Assembly (NCBI GenBank): GCA_910573755.1
Contig: CAJTBO010000019.1
Span: forward strand, 23,742-87,741
From: Lachnospiraceae bacterium
GTDB lineage: Bacteria; Bacillota; Clostridia; Lachnospirales; Lachnospiraceae
DNA: 64,000 nucleotides
Direction of reading: 5' to 3'
Shown here: one piece after another, positions 26,841 to 37,311 of the stretch
Position numbering within the stretch: position 1 is the stretch's first letter
Layout: the number at the start of each line of letters is the position of its first letter
Program-made: the position numbers and the translations under genes
Notes under the pieces: model-generated
What the model saw: the letters and a program-made list of their open reading frames with translations, nothing else
Databases searched by the model: none
Told to the model about the DNA's origin: nothing

Positions 26841-27949
26841 TACTGGAGTATAATTTACAGTTTTTTGCAAAAGAGGGCCCCGGCGGAGAAAAGACGGAGC
26901 CGGCGACACAGAAAAAGCTGGAAGATGCCCGGAAAGACGGACAGGTGGCAAAGAGTAAGGAAATTGCCAATGGATTTGGCCTCCTTGCGCTTTTTCTGTT
27001 GTTAAAGATATGGATCGGACATATCAGCACCAGTTTTCTGGAGCTTTTCGGCGGCATATACGGCCATATACCGGATGTGCTGCATATGCCTTTCGGGGAG
27101 GTTCCCGACGGCAATTTTACATCACTGATCGGTCAGAGCATGGTAAGCCTTCTTTCGATCACGCTGCCGATCTATCTGATCGGTGCGGCGGTCGCCTTTA
27201 TCAGCAATGTGATACAGGTAAAGTGGAAGCCCACGGCAAAGCCCATGCAGCCGAAATTCAGCAAGATCAACCCGGTCAGCGGGTTTAAGCGCATTTTTTC
27301 CCCGAATTCACTGGTGGAACTGGTGAAGGCGGTGGCTAAGATCGGGATGATCCTGTATGTGACCTGGAGTTACATGAAAGATAAACTGGATTTTCTGTTT
27401 TATCTGCTGGATACGCCGCTGATCATGGCGGTGCAGGAGATCGGGGAGATCGTTATCGAACTCGGCATCCGGATATCCGCGATATTTATGGTCATCGCTT
27501 TTCTGGATTTTGCTTATCAGAAGTGGAAATTCAGCGAAGACATGAAGATGACAAAGCAGGAAGTCAAGGATGAATACAAGGATCAGGAAGGCGACCCGCA
27601 GATCAAGGGAAAACAGAGACAGCGTATGCAGGAGGCTTCCAGAAGAAGGATGATGCAGGCGTTGCCGGAGGCGGACGTGGTCATCACGAACCCGACCCAT
27701 TATGCCGTGGCGCTGAAATATGACGGCAAACTGTATGCGGCGCCCATCGTACTGGCGAAAGGCGCGGACTATCTTGCCGCGCGGATCAAGGAAGAGGCAA
27801 GGCAGTACCATATAGAGATTTATGAAAACAAGCCGCTGGCGCGGATGCTCTACACCAATGTGGAGGTGGGGGAGCAGATTCCGGCGGAACTGTATCCGGC
27901 GGTGGCGGAAGTGCTGGCTTATGTATACCATCTTCAGGGGAAGACGTAG
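26837..27949 (+). CDS. flhB: Flagellar export switch protein FlhB
   Basis: A 370-residue protein: N-terminal EKTEPATQKKLEDARKDGQV, four membrane helices, and a cytosolic domain with the self-cleaving NPTH motif at residues 285-288. Cleavage there lets FliK switch export from hook to filament substrates. The start is GTG, 8 nt after GGAGG. FliR and FlhB are separate here, not fused as in some clostridia. Confidence 0.96.
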   Translation: MILEYNLQFFAKEGPGGEKTEPATQKKLEDARKDGQVAKSKEIANGFGLLALFLLLKIWIGHISTSFLELFGGIYGHIPDVLHMPFGEVPDGNFTSLIGQSMVSLLSITLPIYLIGAAVAFISNVIQVKWKPTAKPMQPKFSKINPVSGFKRIFSPNSLVELVKAVAKIGMILYVTWSYMKDKLDFLFYLLDTPLIMAVQEIGEIVIELGIRISAIFMVIAFLDFAYQKWKFSEDMKMTKQEVKDEYKDQEGDPQIKGKQRQRMQEASRRRMMQALPEADVVITNPTHYAVALKYDGKLYAAPIVLAKGADYLAARIKEEARQYHIEIYENKPLARMLYTNVEVGEQIPAELYPAVAEVLAYVYHLQGKT

Positions 27950-28018
27950 GACCTTGCCGGGAAGAAGGCGAAAGCCGCATATTTAGAAAGATGAAAAGGA
28001 AGGAAAGGAGTGAAGCAG

Positions 28019-30058
28019 ATGAAAATCGGAAAAGCTGATCTGGGTGTGGCGCTTTATATTCTGGCTGCATTTGTTATGTTTATTATTTCCATTCCTTCAT
28101 GGCTCCTTGATATATTTCTGGCTATCAATATCGGGATAGCCTTTCTGATATTGTTTACGGTCATGTTTACGAAAGAAGTGCTGGATATGTCCTTTTATCC
28201 GACCATGCTTCTGTTTACCACAATCTTCAGGATCGCGCTGAACGTATCTTCCACAAAGCTGATCCTTTTGACCGGTAATCCGGGTAACGTAGTCACCACC
28301 TTCGGAAACTACGTAGGCGGCGGCGACCTGGTGGTAGGCGTGATCATTTTCATTATTCTGATCCTGATCCAGTTTATGGTGATCAACAAAGGTTCGGAGC
28401 GTGTGGCTGAAGTAACGGCAAGGTTTACGTTGGACGCGATGCCCGGTAAGCAGATGGCGATCGATGCGGATTTGAATACCGGCGCGATCACCGATGCGGA
28501 GGCGAAGGAGAGGCGTGATAAGATTCAGGCGGAGTCCAGCTTCTTCGGTTCCATGGACGGTGCCGTAAAGTATGTAAAGGGAGACGCTACGGCGGGCCTT
28601 ATCATTACGTTTGTCAATCTGATCGGCGGAGCCGCCATGGGTATGCTCAGACAGGGCATGGATTTCGGTACGGCGGCGCAGACCTATTGTATCCTGACGA
28701 TCGGTGACGGTCTGGTATCCCAGATCCCGTCCCTGCTGATCTCTCTGGCGACCGGTATTCTGGTCACCAAAGGCGGTAAGGATGCGGATTTCTCGAATGT
28801 GATCATCGGACAGCTTTTCGGGGTGCCGAGGGCTCTCTATATAGTAGGTGTGACGATCTCAGCTCTGGGGATCATCACACCGCTGCAGACGGTGGTGTTT
28901 GTCAGTCTGGGGATGCTGTTTATCGTGCTTGGGCGCATGGTGCAGGGCAGTCTGGAGATGGCGAATATCGAGCAGGAGGTGGATACCGAGGAGGCTTCGG
29001 CAGAGGAGATCCGGCAGCCGGAGAATGTCAATTCCCTGTTGCAGGTGGACCCGATCGAGCTGGAATTCGGCTATGGCATCATTCCCCTTGCGGACGTGAA
29101 TCAGGGCGGCGACCTGCTTGACCGTGTGGTCATGATCAGACGGCAGATCGCGCTGGAAATGGGTACCGTAGTGCCGATCATCCGTTTGAGGGATAACATC
29201 CAGCTGAATCCGAATCAGTATATCATTAAAATAAAAGGCATTCAGGTCAGCGACGGAGAGATACTGTTCGACCATTATATGGCAATGAATCCAGGCTATG
29301 TGGAGGAGGAGATTTCCGGTATCCCGACCTTTGAGCCTTCCTTCCATCTGGCGGCGATCTGGATCACGGAGAACCAGCGTGAGCGGGCGGAAAGCCTGGG
29401 CTATACGGTGGTGGATCCGCCTTCCATTATCGCGACCCATCTGACGGAGGTGATCAGGGAACATATCGATGAACTGCTGACGCGTCAGGATGTGCAGAAC
29501 CTGATCAACAATATCAAAGAAGGCAATCAGGCGCTGGTGGAGGAACTGGTGCCGAAGACGCTGGGACTTGGCGAGATACAGAAGGTGCTGCAGAATCTCC
29601 TGCGGGAGGGGATCTCCATCCGGGATCTGCAGACGATCCTGGAGACGCTGGCGGATTATGCGCCTTCCACCAGAGATGCGGATATTTTAACGGAATATGT
29701 GCGGCAAAGCTTAAAGCGCGCGATCTCCAACCGGTATTTCCCGGTCAGTGAGACGACCAGTGTCGTCACGCTGGATCCGAAGATCGAGCAGGAGATCATG
29801 GGAAGCGTCAAGCAGACCGAGACAGGCGCGTATATTTCCCTGGATCCGGTGCGGGTCAAGGCGATCATGAACAGTGTGGGCAAAGAGACCGAGAAACTGG
29901 AACAGCTCGGGAAGAATCCGATCGTGATCACGTCTCCGATCGTCAGGATCTATTTTAAGAGGATGACGGAAGACTATTATAAAGATCTGATCGTGGTTTC
30001 TTATAATGAAGTGGAATCTAATGTAGAATTACAGTCAGTAGGAATGGTGACGGCATAA
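28019..30058 (+). CDS. flhA: Flagellar export gate protein FlhA
   Basis: A 679-residue gate protein with eight N-terminal membrane helices (about 1-305). Signature segments are RIALNVSSTKLILLTGNPGN and AEVTARFTLDAMPGKQMAID (FHIPEP region), followed by the cytoplasmic ring domain to about 675. ATG at 28019 has AAAGGAG 8 nt upstream; an in-frame GTG at 28010 overlaps that ribosome site. Its stop overlaps flhF by one base. Confidence 0.97.
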   Translation: MKIGKADLGVALYILAAFVMFIISIPSWLLDIFLAINIGIAFLILFTVMFTKEVLDMSFYPTMLLFTTIFRIALNVSSTKLILLTGNPGNVVTTFGNYVGGGDLVVGVIIFIILILIQFMVINKGSERVAEVTARFTLDAMPGKQMAIDADLNTGAITDAEAKERRDKIQAESSFFGSMDGAVKYVKGDATAGLIITFVNLIGGAAMGMLRQGMDFGTAAQTYCILTIGDGLVSQIPSLLISLATGILVTKGGKDADFSNVIIGQLFGVPRALYIVGVTISALGIITPLQTVVFVSLGMLFIVLGRMVQGSLEMANIEQEVDTEEASAEEIRQPENVNSLLQVDPIELEFGYGIIPLADVNQGGDLLDRVVMIRRQIALEMGTVVPIIRLRDNIQLNPNQYIIKIKGIQVSDGEILFDHYMAMNPGYVEEEISGIPTFEPSFHLAAIWITENQRERAESLGYTVVDPPSIIATHLTEVIREHIDELLTRQDVQNLINNIKEGNQALVEELVPKTLGLGEIQKVLQNLLREGISIRDLQTILETLADYAPSTRDADILTEYVRQSLKRAISNRYFPVSETTSVVTLDPKIEQEIMGSVKQTETGAYISLDPVRVKAIMNSVGKETEKLEQLGKNPIVITSPIVRIYFKRMTEDYYKDLIVVSYNEVESNVELQSVGMVTA

Positions 30059-31287
30059 TGATCATTAAAAAGTTTACGGCGAAAACAGAAGAAGAGGCGA
30101 TCGCACAGGCAAGGACCGAACTGGGAGAGAATATCGTCATTATGAACGTAAAGGCAACCACGCAGAAGGGATTTTTCGGCTTTGCGAAAAAGGGGCAGAC
30201 AGAGGTGACGGTGGCAAAGGAAGAGGAGAGCGAACGGTATCCGGGTGCGGGAGCGCAGAAGAAAATGCCGGAGGAAGCCAGCCTGCGGGAGACTTTCCGT
30301 CAGGTGGCAAAGGCGGCGGGGACGGAAAGGGTGCAGGAGGCGCCGGTGATGAGAAGCGTGCCGGAGGAAAACCAGAACCTTCTGGTGGAAAAGCTGGATT
30401 CCCTGCAGAGTATGATCGAAAGGCGCCTTCAGACGGAAGAAGATGTCCTGCCGGAGTCCGAGCCGGAGGAGACGGAAGAAGAAGACAGCGAAATGGTGCG
30501 TTTTATGAAGCTGCTTTATAATACCATGGTGGACAATGAAGTGGATGAAAAATACGCAAATCAGATCATTGATGAGATAGAAAAAAATGTGAAGCCGAAT
30601 CTGCCCTTTGACCATGCGCTGGCGGACGTATATCAGAAGATGATCCTGAAATTCGGCAAGGCGGTACCGATCGAAAAGAACGGAAAGGGGCTTCGGGTCA
30701 TTTTCTTTGCCGGCCCCACGGGTGTGGGAAAGACAACGACCATTGCAAAGATCGCATCCAGCTTCAGGCTGGAGCAGAAGCAGAAGGTGGCGCTGTTTAC
30801 GGCGGATACCTACCGGATCGCGGCGGCGGAGCAGCTTCGGACCTATGCCAATATCCTGGAGATTCCTTTCCGGGTGGTCTATTCCGTGGAAGATCTGCAG
30901 GCCGGTGTCAGTGACTTCAGGAATTATGATTTTATTCTGGTGGATATGGCGGGACATTCCCCGAACAACCCGACTTTAAGGGAGAGCATGAACGCTTTCA
31001 TCCATGGTCTGGAAGAGGGAATAGAAAAGGAAGTGCATCTGGTGCTTTCCGCCACCACAAAATATGCGGATATGGTCAATATTGTGGACAGCTATTCGGA
31101 TCTCGATAATTATAAGATCATTTTTACAAAGCTGGACGAAACGGCATCTTTGGGAAATATCCTGAACCTGAAGCTGTATACGGGTGCAGGGTTGTCCTAT
31201 ATTACCTGCGGACAGAACGTACCGGACGATATAGAAGAATTCAATCCTCAGAAAACAGTGAAACAGTTGCTTGGAGGTAAAAAGTAG
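30058..31287 (+). CDS. flhF: SRP-type GTPase FlhF (flagellar placement)
   Basis: A 409-residue protein: N-terminal B domain (about 1-130, charged), helical N domain, then a G domain with G1 GPTGVGKTTT near 219-228, TADTYRIAAAEQL, DMAGHSP (G3) and TKLDET (G4). FlhF marks where a new flagellum is built and is activated by FlhG. It is directly followed by flhG. Confidence 0.95.
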   Translation: MIIKKFTAKTEEEAIAQARTELGENIVIMNVKATTQKGFFGFAKKGQTEVTVAKEEESERYPGAGAQKKMPEEASLRETFRQVAKAAGTERVQEAPVMRSVPEENQNLLVEKLDSLQSMIERRLQTEEDVLPESEPEETEEEDSEMVRFMKLLYNTMVDNEVDEKYANQIIDEIEKNVKPNLPFDHALADVYQKMILKFGKAVPIEKNGKGLRVIFFAGPTGVGKTTTIAKIASSFRLEQKQKVALFTADTYRIAAAEQLRTYANILEIPFRVVYSVEDLQAGVSDFRNYDFILVDMAGHSPNNPTLRESMNAFIHGLEEGIEKEVHLVLSATTKYADMVNIVDSYSDLDNYKIIFTKLDETASLGNILNLKLYTGAGLSYITCGQNVPDDIEEFNPQKTVKQLLGGKK

Positions 31288-32169
31288 ATGGCAGATCAGG
31301 CGGAAAAGTTAAGAAATATTATCAAAGCCCAGAACCAGCCCAGACGTCAGGCAGCCAGAGTGATCACAGTGACCAGCGGAAAAGGCGGCGTGGGAAAATC
31401 GAATACGGCGATCAACCTTGCGATACAGTTCCGGAAAATGGATCAGAGGGTCATTATACTGGATGCGGATTTCGGGCTTGCCAATATAGAGATCATGTTC
31501 GGGACGGTACCGAAATATAATCTGTATGATCTGATCTATCAGGGCAAGAGCATTAAGGATATCATTACCTGGGGGCCGATGGAGGTAGGGTTTATTTCCG
31601 GCGGTTCCGGTATCGTGGGAATGGCAAACCTGAGCAGGGACTATTTAAATTATATCGTGCAGAATCTTGTGGAGCTGGATTCCATGGCGGATATCATCAT
31701 TGTGGATACGGGAGCGGGCATTTCCGACGCGGTGCTTGAGTTTCTGGTGGCAAGCAATGAGATCGTGCTTGTGACAACGCCGGAGCCGACTTCCATTACG
31801 GACTCCTATTCGCTGGTGAAGGCGCTGAACCGCCACGGCAGGTTTTCGGAGGAATATACCAGCATCAATGTGCTGGCGAACAAGGTGAGGAATGAGGAAG
31901 AGGCGGATATGCTGTATCATAAATTAAATTCGGTGGTCTCCAGATATCTGAAGGTTCCGATCAAATATCTGGGATGTGTTCCTCAGGATGAACAGCTCTC
32001 AAGGGCAGTGATGCAGCAGACCCCGGTCTCTATTCAGAATGCTTCTGCGAGATCGGCGCTTGCCTATCAGGAGATTGCCAGAAAGCTGATGAGCGGAGAG
32101 ATGGAAAGCCCGAAGGTAAAACGGGGTATGATGGCATTTTTTTCACATATTATGACAGGAAGGAGATAA
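31288..32169 (+). CDS. flhG: MinD-like ATPase FlhG (flagellar number control)
   Basis: A 293-residue ParA/MinD ATPase. The N-terminal DQAEKLRNIIK contains the short motif that stimulates FlhF. The deviant Walker A is KGGVGKSNT (about 32-40), and the C-terminus has an amphipathic helix (RGMMAFFSHIMTGRR) for membrane binding. It limits flagellar number together with FlhF. GGAGG precedes the ATG. Confidence 0.95.
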   Translation: MADQAEKLRNIIKAQNQPRRQAARVITVTSGKGGVGKSNTAINLAIQFRKMDQRVIILDADFGLANIEIMFGTVPKYNLYDLIYQGKSIKDIITWGPMEVGFISGGSGIVGMANLSRDYLNYIVQNLVELDSMADIIIVDTGAGISDAVLEFLVASNEIVLVTTPEPTSITDSYSLVKALNRHGRFSEEYTSINVLANKVRNEEEADMLYHKLNSVVSRYLKVPIKYLGCVPQDEQLSRAVMQQTPVSIQNASARSALAYQEIARKLMSGEMESPKVKRGMMAFFSHIMTGRR

Positions 32170-32172
32170 GAT

Positions 32173-32925
32173 ATGTTATCTGATTTTGTAGCAGCGGGAC
32201 AAATCGTGGAGATTCAGGCTGTAAATCCCATGCCGGAGGAAGGTGCGGAAGGGAAGCAGGAGGAAACAGGTGATAGCGGAGAGAAAAAAGTATACCGGAC
32301 GAAGGTTTTCGATGTGCTTTCCGAGGATCAGCTGGAGATCATGATGCCTATCGAAAAGGGAAAAGTGGTACTTCTGCCGGTGGACGGGGAGTTTGATCTG
32401 TGTTTTTATGCGGAGAAGGGTCTGTATCAATGCTATGCCAGAGTGCTGGACCGGTATAAGAGCAACAATGTCTATATTGTGGTGATGGAACTCAGCAGCA
32501 ATCTGCGCAAACACCAGCGGCGTGAGTTTTACCGCTTCGGCTGTGCGCTGGGGATGAATTCCAGATTGCTGGAAAAAGAGGAGATCGCGGCACTGGAACA
32601 GGACCGCTTTTATGTGATGCCGGGGCTTCCCTTGAAGCAGAGCGTTGTTGTGGATATCAGTGGCGGCGGCCTCAGGTTTATCGGCAACTGCGGCTATGAA
32701 GCAGGCGACTATATTTATTGTACCTACACGCTGAATGTAAGGGGACAGCAGAAGCAGTATCATATGGCAGGAAAGATACTGTCTGTGCGGGAACTGGAGG
32801 ATAAGCCGGATACCTTTGAATACCGTATCCAGTATACCAATCCGGATGTGGACGAAAGGGAAGAGATCATCAAATATATATTTGAGGAAGAGAGACGGCA
32901 GCGTCACAAAGCAACGAGCAAATAA
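32173..32925 (+). CDS. YcgR/MotI-type PilZ domain c-di-GMP receptor
   Basis: A 250-residue protein with an N-terminal YcgR-type beta domain (about 1-105) and a C-terminal PilZ domain. c-di-GMP ligands are visible: the RxxxR box in RKHQRREFYRF (about 111-121) and DISGGG (about 162-167). Homologues brake the motor when c-di-GMP is high. Four bases separate it from flhG, so the brake is made with the motor. Confidence 0.88.
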   Translation: MLSDFVAAGQIVEIQAVNPMPEEGAEGKQEETGDSGEKKVYRTKVFDVLSEDQLEIMMPIEKGKVVLLPVDGEFDLCFYAEKGLYQCYARVLDRYKSNNVYIVVMELSSNLRKHQRREFYRFGCALGMNSRLLEKEEIAALEQDRFYVMPGLPLKQSVVVDISGGGLRFIGNCGYEAGDYIYCTYTLNVRGQQKQYHMAGKILSVRELEDKPDTFEYRIQYTNPDVDEREEIIKYIFEEERRQRHKATSK

Positions 32926-32947
32926 AAGTGGCGGGATGGAATAGAAT

Positions 32948-34015
32948 ATGAAAAAAAATATTTTGGTAGTAGATGACTCTGCACTCATGAGAATGGTGAT
33001 GTGTGATATAATCAAAACAGATGAAAGGTTCAATCTGGCTGGCAAAGCTCAGAATGGCAAAGAGGCGCTTGATCTTCTGATGAAGAACAAGTACGATGCC
33101 GTGGTGCTGGATGTGAATATGCCGGTTATGGGCGGCCTGGAGCTGTTAAGAGAGCTTCAGACAAGAAAGATACCGGTAAGGGTCATGATGGCGAGCACCG
33201 ATACACGGGACGGCGCCAAAGTAACGATGGATGCATTGGAACTGGGTGCCATAGACTTTGTACATAAATCCGGCAACATCAAAAACAACAGGACCGAAGA
33301 GTTTCAAAAAAACTTTCTGGAGACGTTGTATGCGGTTTCCACCAGCAGAGAGCCGACCTTCGGGAGAAGCTTTAATCTGGAGAGCATCAAAGCCTCAAAG
33401 AAGTTTGTATCTATGGTGAGAAAACACAATATCATCGGAAACAAGATCGTGGCGATCGCGAGTTCCACCGGAGGGCCCAAAGCGCTGCAGGCGGTGATCC
33501 CGAAGCTGCCCAAGGATCTGAACGCGCCGGTGGTGCTGGTGCAGCATATGCCGGTAGGCTTCACGAAATCACTGGCGGAACGGCTTGATTCGCTCAGCGA
33601 AGTGACCGTGTCGGAGGCAAGGGAAGGTGAGATACTCCAAAAGGGACATGTTTATCTTTCCAAAGGCGGTATGCACATGAACGTCACTTCCGACCAGAAA
33701 AAGAGTTGTATCCACTATAGCAACGAACCTTCGAGAGAGGGTGTGAAACCCTGTGCCAACTATATGTACGAGAGTCTGATCAACAGTCCTTTTGATCAGG
33801 TGGTATGTGTGGTCCTTACCGGGATGGGCATGGACGGCACGGAAGGAATCCGAAATCTGAAAGCGAAAAAACAAACCTTTGTGATAGCACAACAGGAGAA
33901 TACCTGTGCGGTATACGGTATGCCGAAGAGCGTTGTAAAAGCGGGCGTGGCAAACCAGATCGTTGAACTGGACAATGTAGCACAGGAAATCATCATGAAC
34001 GTGGGGGTAAAGTAA
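32948..34015 (+). CDS. cheB: Chemotaxis protein-glutamate methylesterase CheB
   Basis: A 355-residue protein: receiver domain (1-120, phosphoacceptor D55) plus methylesterase domain (about 160-350) with the catalytic serine in ASSTGGPKAL, the histidine in VQHMP and the aspartate in GMGMDGTEG. It demethylates receptors for adaptation. No cheR lies in this window. Confidence 0.96.
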   Translation: MKKNILVVDDSALMRMVMCDIIKTDERFNLAGKAQNGKEALDLLMKNKYDAVVLDVNMPVMGGLELLRELQTRKIPVRVMMASTDTRDGAKVTMDALELGAIDFVHKSGNIKNNRTEEFQKNFLETLYAVSTSREPTFGRSFNLESIKASKKFVSMVRKHNIIGNKIVAIASSTGGPKALQAVIPKLPKDLNAPVVLVQHMPVGFTKSLAERLDSLSEVTVSEAREGEILQKGHVYLSKGGMHMNVTSDQKKSCIHYSNEPSREGVKPCANYMYESLINSPFDQVVCVVLTGMGMDGTEGIRNLKAKKQTFVIAQQENTCAVYGMPKSVVKAGVANQIVELDNVAQEIIMNVGVK

Positions 34016-34016
34016 G

Positions 34017-36137
34017 ATGGATGTAAGCCAATATCTGGAGATATTTCTGGATGAAACAAGAGAACATTTACAGAACCTGAATACGGAGATCTTAAATCTG
34101 GAGCAGGATCCCGAGAACGAGGATACGGTCAACGAGATCTTCCGTGCCGCCCATTCTTTAAAGGGAATGGCAGGCACCATGGGTTATAAACGGATGCAGA
34201 CGCTGACCCATGATATGGAAAATGTATTTTCGGAAGTGCGCAACGGTACGATCAAGATCAAATCCCATATGATTGATATTCTGTTTCAATGTCTGGACGC
34301 ACTGGAGGAATATACGACCAATATTCAGGAAAATTCCGATGAGGGAACAAATGATAACGAAGCCCTGATCAAGCTTTTAAACGACTGCCTGAAACCGGAC
34401 GGCGCACAGGAAGAGACGCCGGCGCCGGAGAGCACAGCCGGGAAACCTGCAGCGGCAGCTTCCGGCGGCAGCAAGTGGAGCAGCATTCCTCTGGACGAGG
34501 CGCAGAAGCTGGTGCTGGGCGAGGCTGTAAAGCAGGGAAAAAAGGTATATGGCATTACCGTAAAAGTACAGGAATCCTGTATCTTAAAAGCAGCCAGAGC
34601 GTTTCTTGTCTTCAAGGCGGTGGAGGAACTGGGCGAGATTCTGGTGTCCGCCCCTTCCGCGCAGGATATTGAAGACGAGAAGTTTGAACTTGATTTTTCG
34701 ATCATTGTGATCACAGACAGCCCGCTCGACAGGGTGCTGGCTGATATTAAGAGCGTTTCGGAGATCGAGGAAGCCGAGGGCGCGGAGATGACGGATTTCG
34801 GAGGGACAGAGGAAGAGGCAGCCTCACCGTCGTCGCCGGCAGCGGAAAAAGCAGAAAAGTCGAAAGAGAAGAGCGTTCCCGCCAAGACGGAGACGGCAAA
34901 GGCATCCGGCGCGGAAAATGCACCGGCGGCAAAAACCGGCGCCGCGAAGCAGGAGAAGAAGAGCAATACCAAAGCGGTCGGCAACCGTACCGTCAGGGTG
35001 GATATCGAAAAACTGGATGTGCTGATGAATCTTGTCAGCGAGTTGATCATCGCCAAGAACTCCCTTGTGTCCGCTACAACGACGCAGGAGGGCAGAGAGG
35101 GCAACGCGGCGGTGGACAGCCAGATTGAATATCTGGAAAATGTGACGACCAGCCTGCATGAGTCCGTGATGAAGGTGCGGATGGTACCGATCGAGAGCGT
35201 TGTGAATAAGTTCCCGAGAATGATCCGCGACCTGTCCAAAAAACTGGATAAGAAGATGGATTTGCAGATGACCGGTGAGGAGACGGAGCTTGACCGTACC
35301 GTAGTGGATGAGATCGGCGATCCGCTGATGCACCTTCTGCGTAACTCTGCCGACCACGGTTTAGAGAGCGCTGAGGTCCGCGCGGAAAGAGGAAAACCGG
35401 AGGTCGGATCTATCTTCCTGAACGCTTATCAGGACGGCAATAACGTTATCATTGAGGTCGGCGACGACGGTAACGGTATTGATGTGGAGAATGTAAAAAA
35501 CAAAGCGATCGAGAGGGGTACAGTAACGCCGGAACAGGCGCTCAACATGACGGATAAGGAGATCATTGACCTTCTGTTCCTGCCGAGTTTTTCAACGGCA
35601 AAGGAGGTGACGGACGTTTCCGGCAGGGGCGTCGGCCTGGATGTCGTAAAATCCAAGATCGAGACTTTGGGCGGCGAAGTGGAAGTAAAGACGCAGCTGG
35701 GCGAAGGCAGTACCTGGATCATCAGGCTTCCGCTGACACTGGCTATCATTCAGGCGTTAATGGTGGAAGTGGGAGGAGAGAAATACGCGATCTCCCTGAA
35801 TTCCGTGACAACTCTTGAAAACATCGCACCCAGTGATGTGAAACTCGTGCAGTCCGAGGAAGTGATCCATCTGCGCGGCTCCGTTATCCCGCTGATCCGT
35901 TTGAACGAAGTGCTGGATATAGAGTCTACAAGAAAAGAAAACGAAAATATGATCGTTGCCATTGTGAAAAAAGGCGATAAGCTGGCGGGCCTTGTAGTGG
36001 ATAAACTGATGGGACAGCAGGAGATCGTTATCAAATCACTCGGCAAGTTTGTCGATAAGACGAGAATCATCAGCGGCGCGACAATTCTTGGCGATGGTGA
36101 AGTAGCATTGATCCTGGATGCGAATGTACTGATATAA
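34017..36137 (+). CDS. cheA: Chemotaxis histidine kinase CheA
   Basis: A 706-residue kinase with all five domains: P1 (phospho-His in AAHSLKGMAG, about residue 44), P2 (about 150-245), an Ala/Lys/Ser-rich linker, P3 dimerisation (about 325-385), P4 ATPase (HLLRNSADHG, DDGNGID, GRGVGLDVVK) and the P5 CheW-like domain at about 570-700. It phosphorylates CheY and CheB. One base separates it from cheB. Confidence 0.97.
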   Translation: MDVSQYLEIFLDETREHLQNLNTEILNLEQDPENEDTVNEIFRAAHSLKGMAGTMGYKRMQTLTHDMENVFSEVRNGTIKIKSHMIDILFQCLDALEEYTTNIQENSDEGTNDNEALIKLLNDCLKPDGAQEETPAPESTAGKPAAAASGGSKWSSIPLDEAQKLVLGEAVKQGKKVYGITVKVQESCILKAARAFLVFKAVEELGEILVSAPSAQDIEDEKFELDFSIIVITDSPLDRVLADIKSVSEIEEAEGAEMTDFGGTEEEAASPSSPAAEKAEKSKEKSVPAKTETAKASGAENAPAAKTGAAKQEKKSNTKAVGNRTVRVDIEKLDVLMNLVSELIIAKNSLVSATTTQEGREGNAAVDSQIEYLENVTTSLHESVMKVRMVPIESVVNKFPRMIRDLSKKLDKKMDLQMTGEETELDRTVVDEIGDPLMHLLRNSADHGLESAEVRAERGKPEVGSIFLNAYQDGNNVIIEVGDDGNGIDVENVKNKAIERGTVTPEQALNMTDKEIIDLLFLPSFSTAKEVTDVSGRGVGLDVVKSKIETLGGEVEVKTQLGEGSTWIIRLPLTLAIIQALMVEVGGEKYAISLNSVTTLENIAPSDVKLVQSEEVIHLRGSVIPLIRLNEVLDIESTRKENENMIVAIVKKGDKLAGLVVDKLMGQQEIVIKSLGKFVDKTRIISGATILGDGEVALILDANVLI

Positions 36138-36162
36138 GGAGCGAAGAGGAGGGTTTATTGTC

Positions 36163-36609
36163 ATGGAAGAACTGAAAAACAACGGTGGTGCAAAACAGTT
36201 TATCGTGATAAGAGTCGGTGAAGAGCAGTACGGAATCGATATTAAGTATGTGGACAATATCATCCATATGTGCAGCATTACCAGAGTGCCGAAGGTTGCG
36301 CTTTATGTAAAGGGTGTGATCAATGTGCGCGGCGAGGTCATTCCGGTTATGGATATCCGTACAAAAATGGGACTGATGGAAGCAGAATATACGAAGAACA
36401 CCAGGATCGTTATTGTTAAGAGCGAACAGCAGGGATTTGTGGGTCTGATCGTGGATGCCGTCAAGGAAGTGGTGACACTGGAGGTGGACGGTATCGAAAA
36501 GGTATCCTACGATAATAAGAGCGGCAAGACCATGTTTGTGACAGGCGTAGGAAAACATCAGGGAAGCCTGATATCGGTACTCGATCTGAATGAGATTCTG
36601 ACCGAATAA
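36163..36609 (+). CDS. cheW: Chemotaxis adaptor CheW
   Basis: A 148-residue CheW that links receptors to CheA. The core is seen as FIVIRVGEEQYGIDIKYVDN and VKGVINVRGEVIPVMDIRTK. It follows cheA by 25 bp; a GGAGG-type ribosome site lies about 15 nt upstream. Confidence 0.95.
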   Translation: MEELKNNGGAKQFIVIRVGEEQYGIDIKYVDNIIHMCSITRVPKVALYVKGVINVRGEVIPVMDIRTKMGLMEAEYTKNTRIVIVKSEQQGFVGLIVDAVKEVVTLEVDGIEKVSYDNKSGKTMFVTGVGKHQGSLISVLDLNEILTE

Positions 36610-36674
36610 AAGGTTCGGGTGTATCTGAACATTGAAAGGCCGATCAAAAGGCCTGTTATATAAGGAGTGAAGCT

Positions 36675-37298
36675 ATGGATAATAACTTCGGGTTTGAGCA
36701 GATTGACAGCGGCTATCTGGATGTGCTGAAGGAGATAGGCAATATCGGAGCGGGAAACGCGACAACGGCACTGGCGCAGATGCTGCAGCGAAAAGTGGAT
36801 ATGAAGGTGCCCCAGGCAACTCTTTTGGAGTTCCGTGATCTGGGGGAGGCAATCGGTGGTGAAGAAACCATTATGGCCGGCGTTTATATGGTGGTGGAAG
36901 GGGACATCAGAGGAAGCATGATGTTTCTTCTGGAAAAGAATTCTGCAAGGCATCTGGCGAACCAGATGCTGGGAGGTTTTGGCGATCCGAATGCCGAGGA
37001 TTTCGGTGAGATGGAGATATCGGTTCTGCAGGAGATCGGAAATATTATGACGGGTTCGTATTTGAATTCGCTGTCGGATCTGACAGGGCTTAAGATATTT
37101 CCTTCTGTACCGGAGATCGCAATTGATATGGCGGGAGCGATACTCAGCGTGCCTGCTATTGAATTTGGCGTAATCGGAGACAGAATTCTGATGATCCAGA
37201 CCAGATTTACAGATGATGTAGATATAGACGGCTTTTTTATCTTAGTACCTGATTTGGATTCTTACCACAGAATTATGAAGTCTTTAGGAATGGCATAG
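36675..37298 (+). CDS. cheC: CheY-P phosphatase CheC
   Basis: A 207-residue CheC with both phosphatase motifs: LKEIGNIGAGNA near residues 15-26 and LQEIGNIMTGSY near 118-129. In Gram-positive bacteria CheC works with CheD in adaptation. The 65-bp gap before it can form two small hairpins (GTTC/GAAC and AGGCC/GGCCT). Confidence 0.95.
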   Translation: MDNNFGFEQIDSGYLDVLKEIGNIGAGNATTALAQMLQRKVDMKVPQATLLEFRDLGEAIGGEETIMAGVYMVVEGDIRGSMMFLLEKNSARHLANQMLGGFGDPNAEDFGEMEISVLQEIGNIMTGSYLNSLSDLTGLKIFPSVPEIAIDMAGAILSVPAIEFGVIGDRILMIQTRFTDDVDIDGFFILVPDLDSYHRIMKSLGMA

Positions 37299-37311
37299 GA
37301 AGTGGATAAAG